A stretch of DNA of 64,000 nt, taken from NCBI GenBank assembly GCA_017403155.1, contig JAFQOP010000011.1, positions 62,001-126,000 on the forward strand, written 5' to 3'. This DNA comes from Clostridia bacterium. GTDB taxonomy: Bacteria > Bacillota > Clostridia > Oscillospirales > CAG-272. The position numbers were made by a program, and so were the translations under genes. Of the stretch, positions 34,220 through 44,147 are shown in pieces; position 1 is the stretch's first letter; each line of letters begins with the position of its first letter. The notes beneath the pieces are model-generated. The model searched no databases and was not told the DNA's origin. It worked only from the letters and a program-made list of their open reading frames with translations.

Positions 34220-36421
34220 ATGGGCGGTATTTTTGAAACGGTAAAGGGCGTTATTGAAAACGTTGTTTACCGAAACGAGGAAAACGATTACTGCGTCATA
34301 GAAATTGTCGACGGGGACAACAATCTTATAACCGCTGTCGGAAATATGCCGATGCCCTTCGAGGGAGAGAACGTTACGCTGACGGGCTCCTTTACATATC
34401 ACAAGGAGTTTGGCAGGCAGTTTGCCTTTGAGAGCTTTGAGAAAACTCTGCCCGACGAGATAGAAGGAATAATTCAGTACCTCTCGTCGAGGACCGTAAA
34501 GGGCATAGGTCCCGTCACCGCGCTCAAAATTGTAAATCGCTTCGGCACGGATACCTTTGACGTTATTGAGAATCACCCCGAGTGGCTCGTCGACGTTCCC
34601 GGCATAACGATGAAAAAGGCGGCGGCAATATCTGAGTCCTTCAGAGAGCAGACGGGGCTGCGCAACGTTATGATGTTCTGCAAGGATTATATGGACCGCG
34701 CGGAGGTGAACAGAGTTTACAAGCGCTTCGGTGCAGGGGCTGTAGGTATGATAAAGGAAAATCCGTACATACTCTGCCACGAGCACTACGGGATTCCGTT
34801 TGAGAAGGCGGATGCGATAGCGCGCGATTTTGGTATTTCTCCTGAATCCTATGACAGAATACTCGCAGGAGTGAGCTACACGCTTACTTATAATGCAGGG
34901 GCAAACGGGCATACCTGCCTCCCGTTTGACAAGCTGAGCGCCGCCTCCGCGGCAATTCTTGAGCTCGACGAGGAGACTGTGGGGAAAAGTATATCCCGCT
35001 TTATTGAGCAGGAGGAGCTTGTCTGCTATCTTCACGAGGGCACGCGCTACGTTATGAAGCGCGAGGTCGCTGAGTGCGAGGAGTATATTGCATACAGAAT
35101 TTCCGAAATGGATAAATACTCGGCGCGATTTAGCACGGAGGATATCCGCGCCCTTATCGACAACGTGGAGAGAAGGTTCGGTATAAGCTATGCTGACCTG
35201 CAGCGAGAGGCGATATTCGAGGCTCTTCGCGGAAGCATTATGATACTTACGGGCGGTCCCGGCACGGGCAAGACAACCGTTGTCAAGGGGCTGATATCGA
35301 TATTTGACAGCATAGGGCATAGGTGCGTGCTTGCCGCACCGACGGGCAGAGCGGCGAAGCGCCTCAGCGAGGCAACGGGCGAGGAGGCGAAGACGATACA
35401 CCGCCTGCTTGAGATGGAGAGAGTCGTCGATGATGTTCCGCGATTTAACCGTGATGCCTCCCGTCCGATAGAAGAGAACGTAGTTATAGTCGACGAGGCA
35501 TCGATGATAGACCTCAACCTTGCGTGCGCACTCTTCAGGGCAATCAAGCGCGGTGCCAGGCTCATTCTTATCGGAGATACAGACCAGCTACCAAGCGTGG
35601 GCGCGGGTAACGTGCTTGCCGACCTCATTGCGAGCGAGCGCGTGAGGACTGTGTGCCTCGTTGAGATATTCAGACAGGCAAAGGAAAGCCTCATAGTTAC
35701 AAATGCGCACAGAATAAACGGGGGAGAGGACCCCTTGCTTAACAGAACCGACAGCGACTTCTTCTTCGTCAGACGCGAGAACGAGGGGGAGCTTGTCGAC
35801 ACCGTTGCCGACCTCATTGCCAATCGCCTTCCGCGCGCATACGGTAAGGAGATTCGCTCCGAAATACAGGTTATAGCGCCGTCGAAAAAGGGTTCGGGCG
35901 GAACACTTAATCTTAACTCGGCGCTGCAGGGAATGCTCAATCCGCCTGCAAAATTCAAGAGGGAGGTGCGTCTGCACGGCACCGTCTTCCGTGAGGGGGA
36001 TAAGGTGATGCAGACTGCAAACAACTACGAAACCGAGTGGGAGAAGAACGGCGTCACGGGAATGGGCGTGTTCAACGGAGATATTGGATTTATCGAGCTT
36101 ATAGATACCGCTAAGGAGCAGATGCGTATCAGGTTTGACGACAGGGTTGCAGTCTATTCGTACGATATGGCGGATGAGCTGGAGCTGGCATACGCCATTA
36201 CGGTGCATAAAAGTCAGGGAAGTGAATATCCGGTGGTTATTATCCCGAGCTTTTGGTGTGCACCCATGCTGATGACGCGAAATCTGTTGTATACCGCAGT
36301 TACCCGAGCGAAGAGGATGGTTGTTATTGTCGGACGTTCTGACATTCCGTCGAGGATGGTGGCAAATAATCTTGAGGTTATGAGATACACGACTCTCGGC
36401 TACAGAATAGCGCGTATATGA
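34220..36421 (+). CDS. recD2: RecD2-type ATP-dependent DNA helicase
   Basis: A 733-residue SF1B 5'-3' helicase (RecD-like without RecBC). It has an N-terminal OB-like domain, helix-hairpin-helix repeats (VPGITMKKAAAI region), then Walker A GGPGTGKTT, Walker B VDEASMIDL, QLPSVGAGNVL, and the C-terminal motifs ELAYAITVHKSQGSEY and LLYTAVTRAK. RecD2 acts in DNA repair and replication-fork maintenance in Firmicutes. It has its own promoter with an overlapping palindrome. Confidence 0.96.
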   Translation: MGGIFETVKGVIENVVYRNEENDYCVIEIVDGDNNLITAVGNMPMPFEGENVTLTGSFTYHKEFGRQFAFESFEKTLPDEIEGIIQYLSSRTVKGIGPVTALKIVNRFGTDTFDVIENHPEWLVDVPGITMKKAAAISESFREQTGLRNVMMFCKDYMDRAEVNRVYKRFGAGAVGMIKENPYILCHEHYGIPFEKADAIARDFGISPESYDRILAGVSYTLTYNAGANGHTCLPFDKLSAASAAILELDEETVGKSISRFIEQEELVCYLHEGTRYVMKREVAECEEYIAYRISEMDKYSARFSTEDIRALIDNVERRFGISYADLQREAIFEALRGSIMILTGGPGTGKTTVVKGLISIFDSIGHRCVLAAPTGRAAKRLSEATGEEAKTIHRLLEMERVVDDVPRFNRDASRPIEENVVIVDEASMIDLNLACALFRAIKRGARLILIGDTDQLPSVGAGNVLADLIASERVRTVCLVEIFRQAKESLIVTNAHRINGGEDPLLNRTDSDFFFVRRENEGELVDTVADLIANRLPRAYGKEIRSEIQVIAPSKKGSGGTLNLNSALQGMLNPPAKFKREVRLHGTVFREGDKVMQTANNYETEWEKNGVTGMGVFNGDIGFIELIDTAKEQMRIRFDDRVAVYSYDMADELELAYAITVHKSQGSEYPVVIIPSFWCAPMLMTRNLLYTAVTRAKRMVVIVGRSDIPSRMVANNLEVMRYTTLGYRIARI

Positions 36422-36439
36422 CAATTTTGCGAAAAACAC

Positions 36440-36468
36440 TTGAAATTCGTTTTCTTCTATGATATAAT
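36440..36468 (+). promoter_or_regulatory. Promoter of the mreB-like gene
   Basis: TTGAAA, 17-nt spacer, perfect TATAAT, 32 nt upstream of the start codon. Confidence 0.8.
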
Positions 36469-36500
36469 ATTTTAATAAATTTATTGAAAGGAGCGCGAGG

Positions 36501-37535
36501 ATGACAACTCGGATAGGTATTGACCTCGGATATGCGTATATTACGCTTTCCAATGCTGCGCAGGATATATACAGAGAGCCGTCTGTAATCCTGATGGATA
36601 AAGAATCTCGCCGCATACTTTCAATAGGCACGCGTGCCGCGGCAGGAGAGGACACAGATGCGAGTGGCGAGGGCATCCTCGTCCGCCCCTTCAAGAACGG
36701 CATGCTCTATTCCTCCGACCTTACGGGAGAGATACTCTCGAGTGTTGTCAGTGCGGTTAAGCCCGCGGAGGAGATAAGCTGCGCTATCGGAGTTCCCTCC
36801 GACCTGCTTACGAAGCAGGAAAACGAGATATTCGATATGCTTGCTGCGGCGGGCGTCGGCGAGGCTTTTGCCGTGGACCGCGCGGTCGCGGCGCTTATCG
36901 GCGCGGGATATTCGCCCACCATCAGCGCCATCTCGGTAAACATCGGTGCATCGTCGACAGAGATTGCCGTGCTCCACAAGGGTACGATAATTTCCTCGGT
37001 TAGAGAGCAGGTCGGCGGTGAGGATTTTGACAAGGCTATAAAGCAGCATATTCTTGACCAGGGCGAGATGAACGTATCCCTGCTTGTGGCGAGGACTATT
37101 AAAGAAAAGCTCGGCGCGGTATGGCAGGGGAGGCCCAACGAGAGTATTGATATCGAGGGCACCCTTTCTCTTACCGGAAGCAGGATAAAGATGTCTATTT
37201 CAACAGAGGATGTTGTCGGCGTGTTTGAAAAGCCGCTGCAGACTCTCCTTTATGCGATTGCAAACGCGGTGAAGAAGATACCCACGGATTACGTTACAGA
37301 TATATTTGAAAACGGCATAATCCTCACGGGTGGAGGTGCAGAGCTGTTCGGGCTTGAGACGATGATAAATCGGGTTCTCGGCATAGCAGTAACGAAGCCT
37401 GCACAGCCGATAGACGCAGTTGCCAAGGGGCTTGCGAGAATACATACCTTCCTCCCCAAAAAGCATCGACTCAGTGGGAAGAACATCACCGATAAGCTCG
37501 CAAAGCTCTACGAGCAGAAAAAGGAAAAGAAATAA
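36501..37535 (+). CDS. MreB/Mbl-family actin-like protein
   Basis: A 344-residue bacterial actin homologue that should form membrane-associated filaments to organise lateral wall synthesis. It has phosphate-1 IGIDLGYAYI, the VGVPS-equivalent IGVPSDLL, phosphate-2-like SVNIGASSTEIAVL (usual MreB reads DIGGGTT), and the adenosine motif ILTGGGAEL. The changed P2 loop and a missing IEPLKDG form (here VRPFKNGML) make it divergent, so a paralogue such as an MreB-like sporulation or shape protein is possible. No mreC/mreD neighbours. RBS gaaaggag. Confidence 0.85.
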   Translation: MTTRIGIDLGYAYITLSNAAQDIYREPSVILMDKESRRILSIGTRAAAGEDTDASGEGILVRPFKNGMLYSSDLTGEILSSVVSAVKPAEEISCAIGVPSDLLTKQENEIFDMLAAAGVGEAFAVDRAVAALIGAGYSPTISAISVNIGASSTEIAVLHKGTIISSVREQVGGEDFDKAIKQHILDQGEMNVSLLVARTIKEKLGAVWQGRPNESIDIEGTLSLTGSRIKMSISTEDVVGVFEKPLQTLLYAIANAVKKIPTDYVTDIFENGIILTGGGAELFGLETMINRVLGIAVTKPAQPIDAVAKGLARIHTFLPKKHRLSGKNITDKLAKLYEQKKEKK

Positions 37536-37621
37536 TAAGCAACCAAATTTTAATGCCGCTAGAGACAGTCGGTTTTGCCCGAAATGCCAAGAAAAGCAAC
37601 GGCAGAAAGGATATATTGAAA

Positions 37622-37720
37622 ATGAAAAACACAAGCAAGGCAACAAAAATCATCGCATTCGTTCTTCTCGGAGCGATGGTAGTGAGTGCGATAGCAATCC
37701 TCGCAATTGCTCTGTCGTAA
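37622..37720 (+). CDS. 32-residue single-span membrane peptide (DUF4044-like)
   Basis: A short open frame (start MKNTSKATK, then a ~20-residue hydrophobic segment ending AILAIALS) with an upstream gaaagga at workable spacing. Size, basic start and single helix resemble the small DUF4044 membrane proteins of Firmicutes. It ends 13 bp before ilvE and may be cotranscribed with mreB-like or ilvE. Function unknown. Confidence 0.6.
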   Translation: MKNTSKATKIIAFVLLGAMVVSAIAILAIALS

Positions 37721-37733
37721 GGAGTGAGAAAAT

Positions 37734-38795
37734 ATGGAGATCCGCGTTGTAGAAAACACTGCACCGAGCGCAAAGCCCGCGGATAGTGAGCTTGGCTTCG
37801 GTAAGCACTTTACCGACCATATGTTCGTTATGGATTATGAGGAGGGGAAGGGCTGGCACGACCCGAGAATCATCCCCTTCGGTTATATTTCTCTGCATCC
37901 TGCGTCTACCGTTCTTCATTACGGTGCGGAGATATTCGAGGGACTCAAGGCATATCGCACAAAGGACGGCTCGATACAGCTGTTCAGACCTATGGAGAAC
38001 ATAAGGCGTCTTAACACCTCTGCCGAGCGTATGTGCCTGCCCACTCTTGACGAGGGGGTAGCATATGAGACACTCAAGGCATTTATAAGGCATGAGCAGG
38101 ATTGGGTGCCGCATTCCGAGGGAACCTCTCTTTATATCCGTCCTTTTATGTTCGGTGACGACGAGACTCTCGGCGTGCATACCGTCAAGAGGGCAACCTA
38201 TATGATTATTGCATCCCCCAGCGGAAGCTATTATAAAGAGGGCATAAATCCCGTAAAAATAATGATAGAGAGCGAGGACGTGCGCACTGTAAGAGGCGGC
38301 ACGGGCTACGCAAAGTGCGGCGGCAACTATGCCGCGAGCACAAGGGCAGGAGAGAGAGCGAACAAAAAGGGATATTCTCAGGTTCTCTGGCTCGACGGTG
38401 TTGAGCGCAGATATATCGAGGAGGTCGGCGCTATGAACGTAATGTTCAAGATCGACGGTGAGATAATCACCCCCGCTCTTACCGGCTCGATACTCCCCGG
38501 AATAACGAGAAAGTCCTGCATTGAGGTGCTCAGATCTCTCGGCTACAAGGTCACAGAGAGACTCCTTTCTGTTGATGAGCTGTTTGACGCAGTCAAGTCG
38601 GGCAGACTTGAGGAGGCGTGGGGCACGGGCACCGCAGCGGTTGTTTCTCCCATCGGACGTCTTATGTACGAGGACGTTGAGTACGTCATCGGCGGTGAAA
38701 GGATAGGGCCCCTCACCCAGAAGCTCTATGATATTCTCACGGGCATCCAGTGGGGAAGAATAGAGGATAGCTTCGGCTGGATAGACAAGCTCTGA
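37734..38795 (+). CDS. ilvE: Branched-chain amino acid aminotransferase
   Basis: A 353-residue fold-type IV PLP enzyme that performs the last step of leucine, isoleucine and valine synthesis with glutamate. The PLP lysine is in GTGYAKCGGNYAAS; other marks are HYGAEIFEGLKAYR, IRPFMFGDDETLGV and EEVGAMNVMFK with the GTGTAAVVSPIG loop near the end. Length fits the ~350-residue bacterial class. RBS ggagtgag. It ends at its own terminator, upstream of the leu/ilv leader. Confidence 0.97.
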   Translation: MEIRVVENTAPSAKPADSELGFGKHFTDHMFVMDYEEGKGWHDPRIIPFGYISLHPASTVLHYGAEIFEGLKAYRTKDGSIQLFRPMENIRRLNTSAERMCLPTLDEGVAYETLKAFIRHEQDWVPHSEGTSLYIRPFMFGDDETLGVHTVKRATYMIIASPSGSYYKEGINPVKIMIESEDVRTVRGGTGYAKCGGNYAASTRAGERANKKGYSQVLWLDGVERRYIEEVGAMNVMFKIDGEIITPALTGSILPGITRKSCIEVLRSLGYKVTERLLSVDELFDAVKSGRLEEAWGTGTAAVVSPIGRLMYEDVEYVIGGERIGPLTQKLYDILTGIQWGRIEDSFGWIDKL

Positions 38796-38835
38796 TGCAG
38801 TCTTTTGTTGCATAAAATACCTTTAAATCCATATT

Positions 38836-38867
38836 GCGCCTGCGTTTTTTTGACGTGGGCGCTTTTT
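38836..38867 (+). terminator. Terminator of ilvE
   Basis: Stem gcgcctgcg / cgtgggcgc (two G·T pairs) followed by T5. Confidence 0.8.
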
Positions 38868-38912
38868 GTTGAATTTTTATTTAAAAAAGACGAATTATTT
38901 TTCAATTATGCC

Positions 38913-38941
38913 TTGACAAATTTCATTAAATAATATAAAAT
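38913..38941 (+). promoter_or_regulatory. Promoter of the leuA-ilv-leu operon
   Basis: Perfect TTGACA, 17-nt spacer, TAAAAT; predicted transcription start near 38948, giving a ~230-nt leader. Confidence 0.85.
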
Positions 38942-38970
38942 AGCTTTATATTTTTTATATATAGACTTTG

Positions 38971-39099
38971 GTGAGAAATCCATATGCATATGCTTTTCAA
39001 ATTTCGTAGCTAGAGCTGCGATACGGTGAGATGTCTCACCGGAGTTTTACCGCGGACGGGGGTGTGGCTCCCGACGGGGATTTCTCGCGCCGAGGAAAT
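38971..39099 (+). promoter_or_regulatory. Unclassified structured leader RNA (riboswitch-like) upstream of leuA
   Basis: P1: gtgagaaatcc (38971-38981) pairs with ggatttctcgc (39078-39088), 11 bp. Inside are hairpins P2 (cgtagc-taga-gctgcg, 39005-39020), P3 (cggtgag-atgt-ctcaccg, 39024-39041) and P4 (cgggggtgtggctcccg, 39057-39073). The 3' strand of P1 can instead pair as atttctcg/cgaggaaat (39080-39099), which would block the terminator. No T-box, S-box, lysine, glycine or cobalamin consensus was recognised. The class is unknown to me. Confidence 0.65.
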
Positions 39100-39147
39100 G
39101 CTTGCTTATCCCCTATGCACTGTGGCGCATGGGGGATTTCCTTTTCC
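39094..39147 (+). terminator. Terminator of the leuA leader
   Basis: atcccctatgc (39108-39118) pairs perfectly with gcatgggggat (39127-39137), extended by ggaaa/tttcc, then ttttcc. The T-run is interrupted by C, so strength is uncertain. Confidence 0.65.
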
Positions 39148-39176
39148 TTCGAAAAATCTGACAAAAGGAGAAAAAG

Positions 39177-40841
39177 ATGAAGGGCTACGAAAAATATCAA
39201 AGACAGTATTTCGCTCCCAAGGGGGTAGAGATGTCATGGACCGAAAAAGAATACATAGAAAAGCCGCCCATCTGGTGCAGCGTTGACCTGCGAGATGGCA
39301 ATCAGGCGCTCATAATTCCTATGAGTCTTGATGAAAAGTTGGAGTTCTTCAAGCTCCTATGCAGGGTTGGATTCAAGGAGATCGAGGTCGGTTTTCCCGC
39401 GGCGAGCGAGACGGAGTATGAATTCTGTCGCAGAATAATTGAGGATGGTCTCATTCCCGATGACGTGACCATCCAGGTGCTCACCCAGTCGAGGGAGCAT
39501 ATAATTGCCAAGACCTTCGAGGCGATAGACGGAGCAAAGAGAGCGGTCGTGCACCTCTATAACTCGACCTCCGTTGCGCAAAGAGAGCAGGTCTTCAGAA
39601 AGAGCAAGGAAGAAATAATAGATATTGCAAAATTTGGTGCGAGACTGTGCAAGGACTACAAGGCACGTGCAAAGGGGAAGATAACCTTCGAGTATTCTCC
39701 CGAGAGCTTTACGGGCACCGAGCCCGAGTTTGCCGCCGAGATATGCAACGAGGTTATCAAAATCTGGGAGCCCACCGCGGACGATAAGGTTATCATCAAC
39801 CTGCCCGTTACCGTTTCCCACTCGATGCCCCATATCTACGCAAATCAGGTAGAGTATATGCACAGGAATCTTCTCTCGAGGGAGAACGTTATAATATCCC
39901 TCCATCCGCACAACGACCGTGGCTGCGCAATAGCGGACAGCGAGCTCGGACTCCTTGCGGGCGGTGACCGAATTGAGGGCACCCTCTTCGGCAACGGAGA
40001 GCGCACGGGCAACGTCGACATTATCACCCTCGCGCTAAATATGTACTCGCAGGGTATCGACCCCGGGCTCGATTTCACTAATCTGCCGGAGATAACCGAG
40101 GTGTATGAGAAGGTGACGAGAATGCACGTCTATGAGCGACAGCCGTACAGCGGTCAGCTTGTGTTTGCGGCATTCAGCGGCTCTCACCAGGATGCGATAG
40201 CCAAGGGAATGAAATTCCGCGAGGACAAGGACGTGCGCTGGACGGTTCCGTATCTTCCAATCGACCCGACTGATATCGGCAGGGTATATGAGGCGGACGT
40301 CATCCGCATCAACTCCCAGTCGGGTAAGGGTGGCATCGGCTATATTATGGAAACTCAGTTTAGGCTCAACCTTCCGCCTAAGATGCGCGAGGTGTTCGGC
40401 TATCACGTAAAGAGCATATCAGACCGTGAGCACAGAGAGCTGCAGCCGAGGGAGGTCTACGATATCTTCAAGAGAGATTTTGTAAACGTTGACACTCCTC
40501 TCACCGTTTCCCGCGCTGTCTACACCGACCTGCCCGACGGAAATATCGAGGGCAGAGTAAATATATCCTATAACGGAAGGAAATATGAGGTTTGCTCCGT
40601 GGGTAACGGACGCCTCGACAGTGTGAGCGGAGCCGTGAAGGAGGTCATAGGCGCAGACTATACTCTCGAGACCTATGCGCAGCATGCCCTCGACGGCAAG
40701 ACGACCTCAAAGGCTGCGTCCTACGTCGGTATAGTTCTTGGCGGAGTGACATATTGGGGCACGGGTATTGACAGCGATATCAGCACCTCGTCGGTTAAGG
40801 CACTCATAAGTGCGGTCAACCGTATGCTTACATCGAAATAA
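39177..40841 (+). CDS. leuA: 2-isopropylmalate synthase (long, actinobacterial-type LeuA)
   Basis: A 554-residue acyltransferase that condenses acetyl-CoA with 2-oxoisovalerate, committing carbon to leucine. The TIM-barrel metal site is DLRDGNQAL and SLHPHNDRGCA, with GTLFGNGERTGN further on; the C-terminal ~130 residues form a LeuA dimer/regulatory domain. Total length and N-terminal 'KYQRQYFAPKG' fit the longer LeuA type 2 family rather than the ~510-residue type. RBS aaaaggag. First gene of an eight-gene leu/ilv operon. Confidence 0.95.
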   Translation: MKGYEKYQRQYFAPKGVEMSWTEKEYIEKPPIWCSVDLRDGNQALIIPMSLDEKLEFFKLLCRVGFKEIEVGFPAASETEYEFCRRIIEDGLIPDDVTIQVLTQSREHIIAKTFEAIDGAKRAVVHLYNSTSVAQREQVFRKSKEEIIDIAKFGARLCKDYKARAKGKITFEYSPESFTGTEPEFAAEICNEVIKIWEPTADDKVIINLPVTVSHSMPHIYANQVEYMHRNLLSRENVIISLHPHNDRGCAIADSELGLLAGGDRIEGTLFGNGERTGNVDIITLALNMYSQGIDPGLDFTNLPEITEVYEKVTRMHVYERQPYSGQLVFAAFSGSHQDAIAKGMKFREDKDVRWTVPYLPIDPTDIGRVYEADVIRINSQSGKGGIGYIMETQFRLNLPPKMREVFGYHVKSISDREHRELQPREVYDIFKRDFVNVDTPLTVSRAVYTDLPDGNIEGRVNISYNGRKYEVCSVGNGRLDSVSGAVKEVIGADYTLETYAQHALDGKTTSKAASYVGIVLGGVTYWGTGIDSDISTSSVKALISAVNRMLTSK

Positions 40842-40855
40842 CAGGAGTTTAATAT

Positions 40856-42538
40856 ATGAAGCTGAAGGGTTCAGAAATTATCATAAGAACACTCATAGAG
40901 CAGGGTGTTACCGACGTGTTCGGCTATCCGGGCGGACAGGTCATCAATATTTACGATGCTCTCTACAAATACAGAGATGAGATAAACCACGTGCTCACAG
41001 CGCACGAGCAGGGTGCCTCTCACGCGGCGGACGGATATTCGAGGGCTACGGGAAAGGTCGGTGTTTGCATTGCGACCTCGGGTCCCGGTGCAACAAACCT
41101 CGTTACCGGTATCGCTACTGCGATGCTTGACTCGATTCCGATGGTGGCAATCACGGGCAACGTTCCGTGCTCACTTATAGGAAAGGACAGCTTCCAGGAG
41201 ATCGATATCACGGGTGTGACGCTCCCCATCACCAAGCACAACTATTTCGTTAACAGAATCGAGGAGCTTGCAGACAGCATAAGAGAAGCGTTTGCAATTG
41301 CGAAGTCGGGCAGACCCGGCCCCGTGCTTATCGACGTGCCGAAGGACGTGCAGGTTGCGGAATATGAATACGAGCCTATGCCCGTTGTTGAGAAGCAGGC
41401 ACTTCCCGAGCCCGAGGCAAAGGACATAGAGAAGGCGGTTGAGCTTATCAACGCGAGCGAGCGCCCCTACATATACATCGGCGGCGGTGCTGCAGGACTC
41501 GGACTTGGAAAGGATATAGTGAGACTTGCCGATAAGATTGACGCAGCCATCGGATGTACCTTTATGGGTATATCGGCAATCCCCGACGGATGCCCGAGAT
41601 TCCTAGGTATGCAGGGAATGCACGGACATTATGCATCCTCTATATCACAGAACGAGGCAGACCTTATAATCGGTGTCGGTGTCCGCTTCAGCGACAGAGC
41701 AACGGGCAACGTTGCAAAGTACGCAAGGAGCACCAAAATCATTCAGCTCGACCCCGATTCGGCAGAGATAAATAAGAACGTTGTTGTAGACCTCGGCATT
41801 GTTGCAGACGTTGAGCACGCATTCCGCGCGATTCTTGAGGCGGTTGAAAGCAAGGCGCACCCCGAGTGGAGCGCAAGGATAGAGGAGCTCAAGGAAGAGG
41901 AGGAGAGGATAGAGAAGCATATTGCCGCCAAGTCCGATGCCAAGCTCAGCCCTAAGATGGTATTTGACGTTATAAACGCATGCAAGCCGCCCCGCACGGT
42001 TATAGCTACCGACGTAGGACAGCACCAGATGTGGACCGCGCAGTATGCAACCTTCGATACCACAAGGCGCTTCGTGTCCAGCGGCGGACTCGGTACGATG
42101 GGCTTCGGTCTCGGTGCGGCAATCGGTGCTCGCGTTGCAACCGGTGACACCACGGTGCTTATCACGGGTGACGGAAGCTTCGGTATGAATCTCAATGAGC
42201 TTGCTACTGCTGTTTCGCACGGAATACCTGTGGTCGTCGTTCTCATGAACAACGGTGTTCTCGGTATGGTAAGACAGTGGCAGACTCTCTTCTTCGGAAA
42301 GAGATATTCGGAGACTGTTCTCACAGACAGACGTACCGATTTTGTCAAGCTCGCAGAGGCGTTCGGTGCTGTTGGCTACCGTGCCGGCACGAGGGAAGAA
42401 TTTGAGGATGCCTTCAAGAAGGCTATTGCATCTGGCGAGGTCACGGTAATTGATACGTTGATCGACAAGGATGAGTTCGTTCTCCCCATGCTTCCTCCCG
42501 GTGGCTCGATTGACGATATTATTACCGAGATTGATTAA
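40856..42538 (+). CDS. ilvB: Acetolactate synthase, large subunit
   Basis: A 560-residue TPP enzyme that forms 2-acetolactate or 2-aceto-2-hydroxybutyrate. The N-terminal GYPGGQVINIYDAL and the catalytic Glu in TAHEQGASHAADGYSR are present, FAD-binding middle domain follows, and the TPP motif is GDGSFGMNLNELAT...NNGVLGMVRQWQ. It lies 14 nt after leuA and 14 nt before ilvN, which encodes its regulatory partner. Confidence 0.97.
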   Translation: MKLKGSEIIIRTLIEQGVTDVFGYPGGQVINIYDALYKYRDEINHVLTAHEQGASHAADGYSRATGKVGVCIATSGPGATNLVTGIATAMLDSIPMVAITGNVPCSLIGKDSFQEIDITGVTLPITKHNYFVNRIEELADSIREAFAIAKSGRPGPVLIDVPKDVQVAEYEYEPMPVVEKQALPEPEAKDIEKAVELINASERPYIYIGGGAAGLGLGKDIVRLADKIDAAIGCTFMGISAIPDGCPRFLGMQGMHGHYASSISQNEADLIIGVGVRFSDRATGNVAKYARSTKIIQLDPDSAEINKNVVVDLGIVADVEHAFRAILEAVESKAHPEWSARIEELKEEEERIEKHIAAKSDAKLSPKMVFDVINACKPPRTVIATDVGQHQMWTAQYATFDTTRRFVSSGGLGTMGFGLGAAIGARVATGDTTVLITGDGSFGMNLNELATAVSHGIPVVVVLMNNGVLGMVRQWQTLFFGKRYSETVLTDRRTDFVKLAEAFGAVGYRAGTREEFEDAFKKAIASGEVTVIDTLIDKDEFVLPMLPPGGSIDDIITEID

Positions 42539-42552
42539 GAGAGGAGAAAAAA

Positions 42553-43059
42553 ATGGCAAAAACGGAAAAGTTTGTAATTGCTATGTACGTCGACAACAAG
42601 TTCGGTGTGCTTACAAGAGTAACGGGTATGTTTACCAGGCGCGGCTTCAACATTGATGCGCTCGCCGTTGGTGAGACCGAGTCCTCTGACTACTCCAGGA
42701 TTACCATAACCCTGAGCGGAGACAAGTACGTAAGGGAGCAGCTTATAAATCAGCTGAACAAGCTCCACAACGTCAAGAAGGTCGAGGTGCTCGACGACGA
42801 TTGCATAAAGCGCCAGCTTATGCTTCTCAAGGTTTCCTACACCTCCGCAACCCGCGCCGAGATACTCGCGGCAGTCGAGGTATATCGCGCCAAGGTAATC
42901 GACTATACCACGGGCGAGATGTGTATAGAGGTTACGGGCGACCCGAGCAAGATAGACGCGTTCATAAAGCTTATGCTCCCCTTCGGCATACTTGAGATGT
43001 GCCGCACGGGTGTGGTTGCTCTCGAGCGCGGAAACAAAACCCTTTTCAATAACGATTAG
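42553..43059 (+). CDS. ilvN: Acetolactate synthase, small (regulatory) subunit
   Basis: A 168-residue subunit with an N-terminal ACT domain (VDNKFGVLTRVTGMFTRRGF, the valine-binding face) and the ALS_SS C-terminal domain (LMLLKV...IEVTGDPSKIDAF). It confers valine feedback and stimulates IlvB. RBS gaggag. Adjacent to ilvB. Confidence 0.97.
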   Translation: MAKTEKFVIAMYVDNKFGVLTRVTGMFTRRGFNIDALAVGETESSDYSRITITLSGDKYVREQLINQLNKLHNVKKVEVLDDDCIKRQLMLLKVSYTSATRAEILAAVEVYRAKVIDYTTGEMCIEVTGDPSKIDAFIKLMLPFGILEMCRTGVVALERGNKTLFNND

Positions 43060-44121
<1,062 letters not shown>

Positions 44122-44147
44122 TTTTTTGCAGGAGAGTATTTACTGCT

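Noticed and set aside
38983..39012. Leader peptide attenuator (short frame from atgcatatgc to tag)
   Set aside because: It would encode about nine residues with a single Leu codon and no Ile/Val run, and it has no RBS.
38948..39176. T-box leader for leucine
   Set aside because: The antiterminator consensus TGGNACCGCG is not present (only ttttaccgcgg), and no Stem I with specifier loop could be drawn; the terminator does not pair with the ACCGCGG segment.
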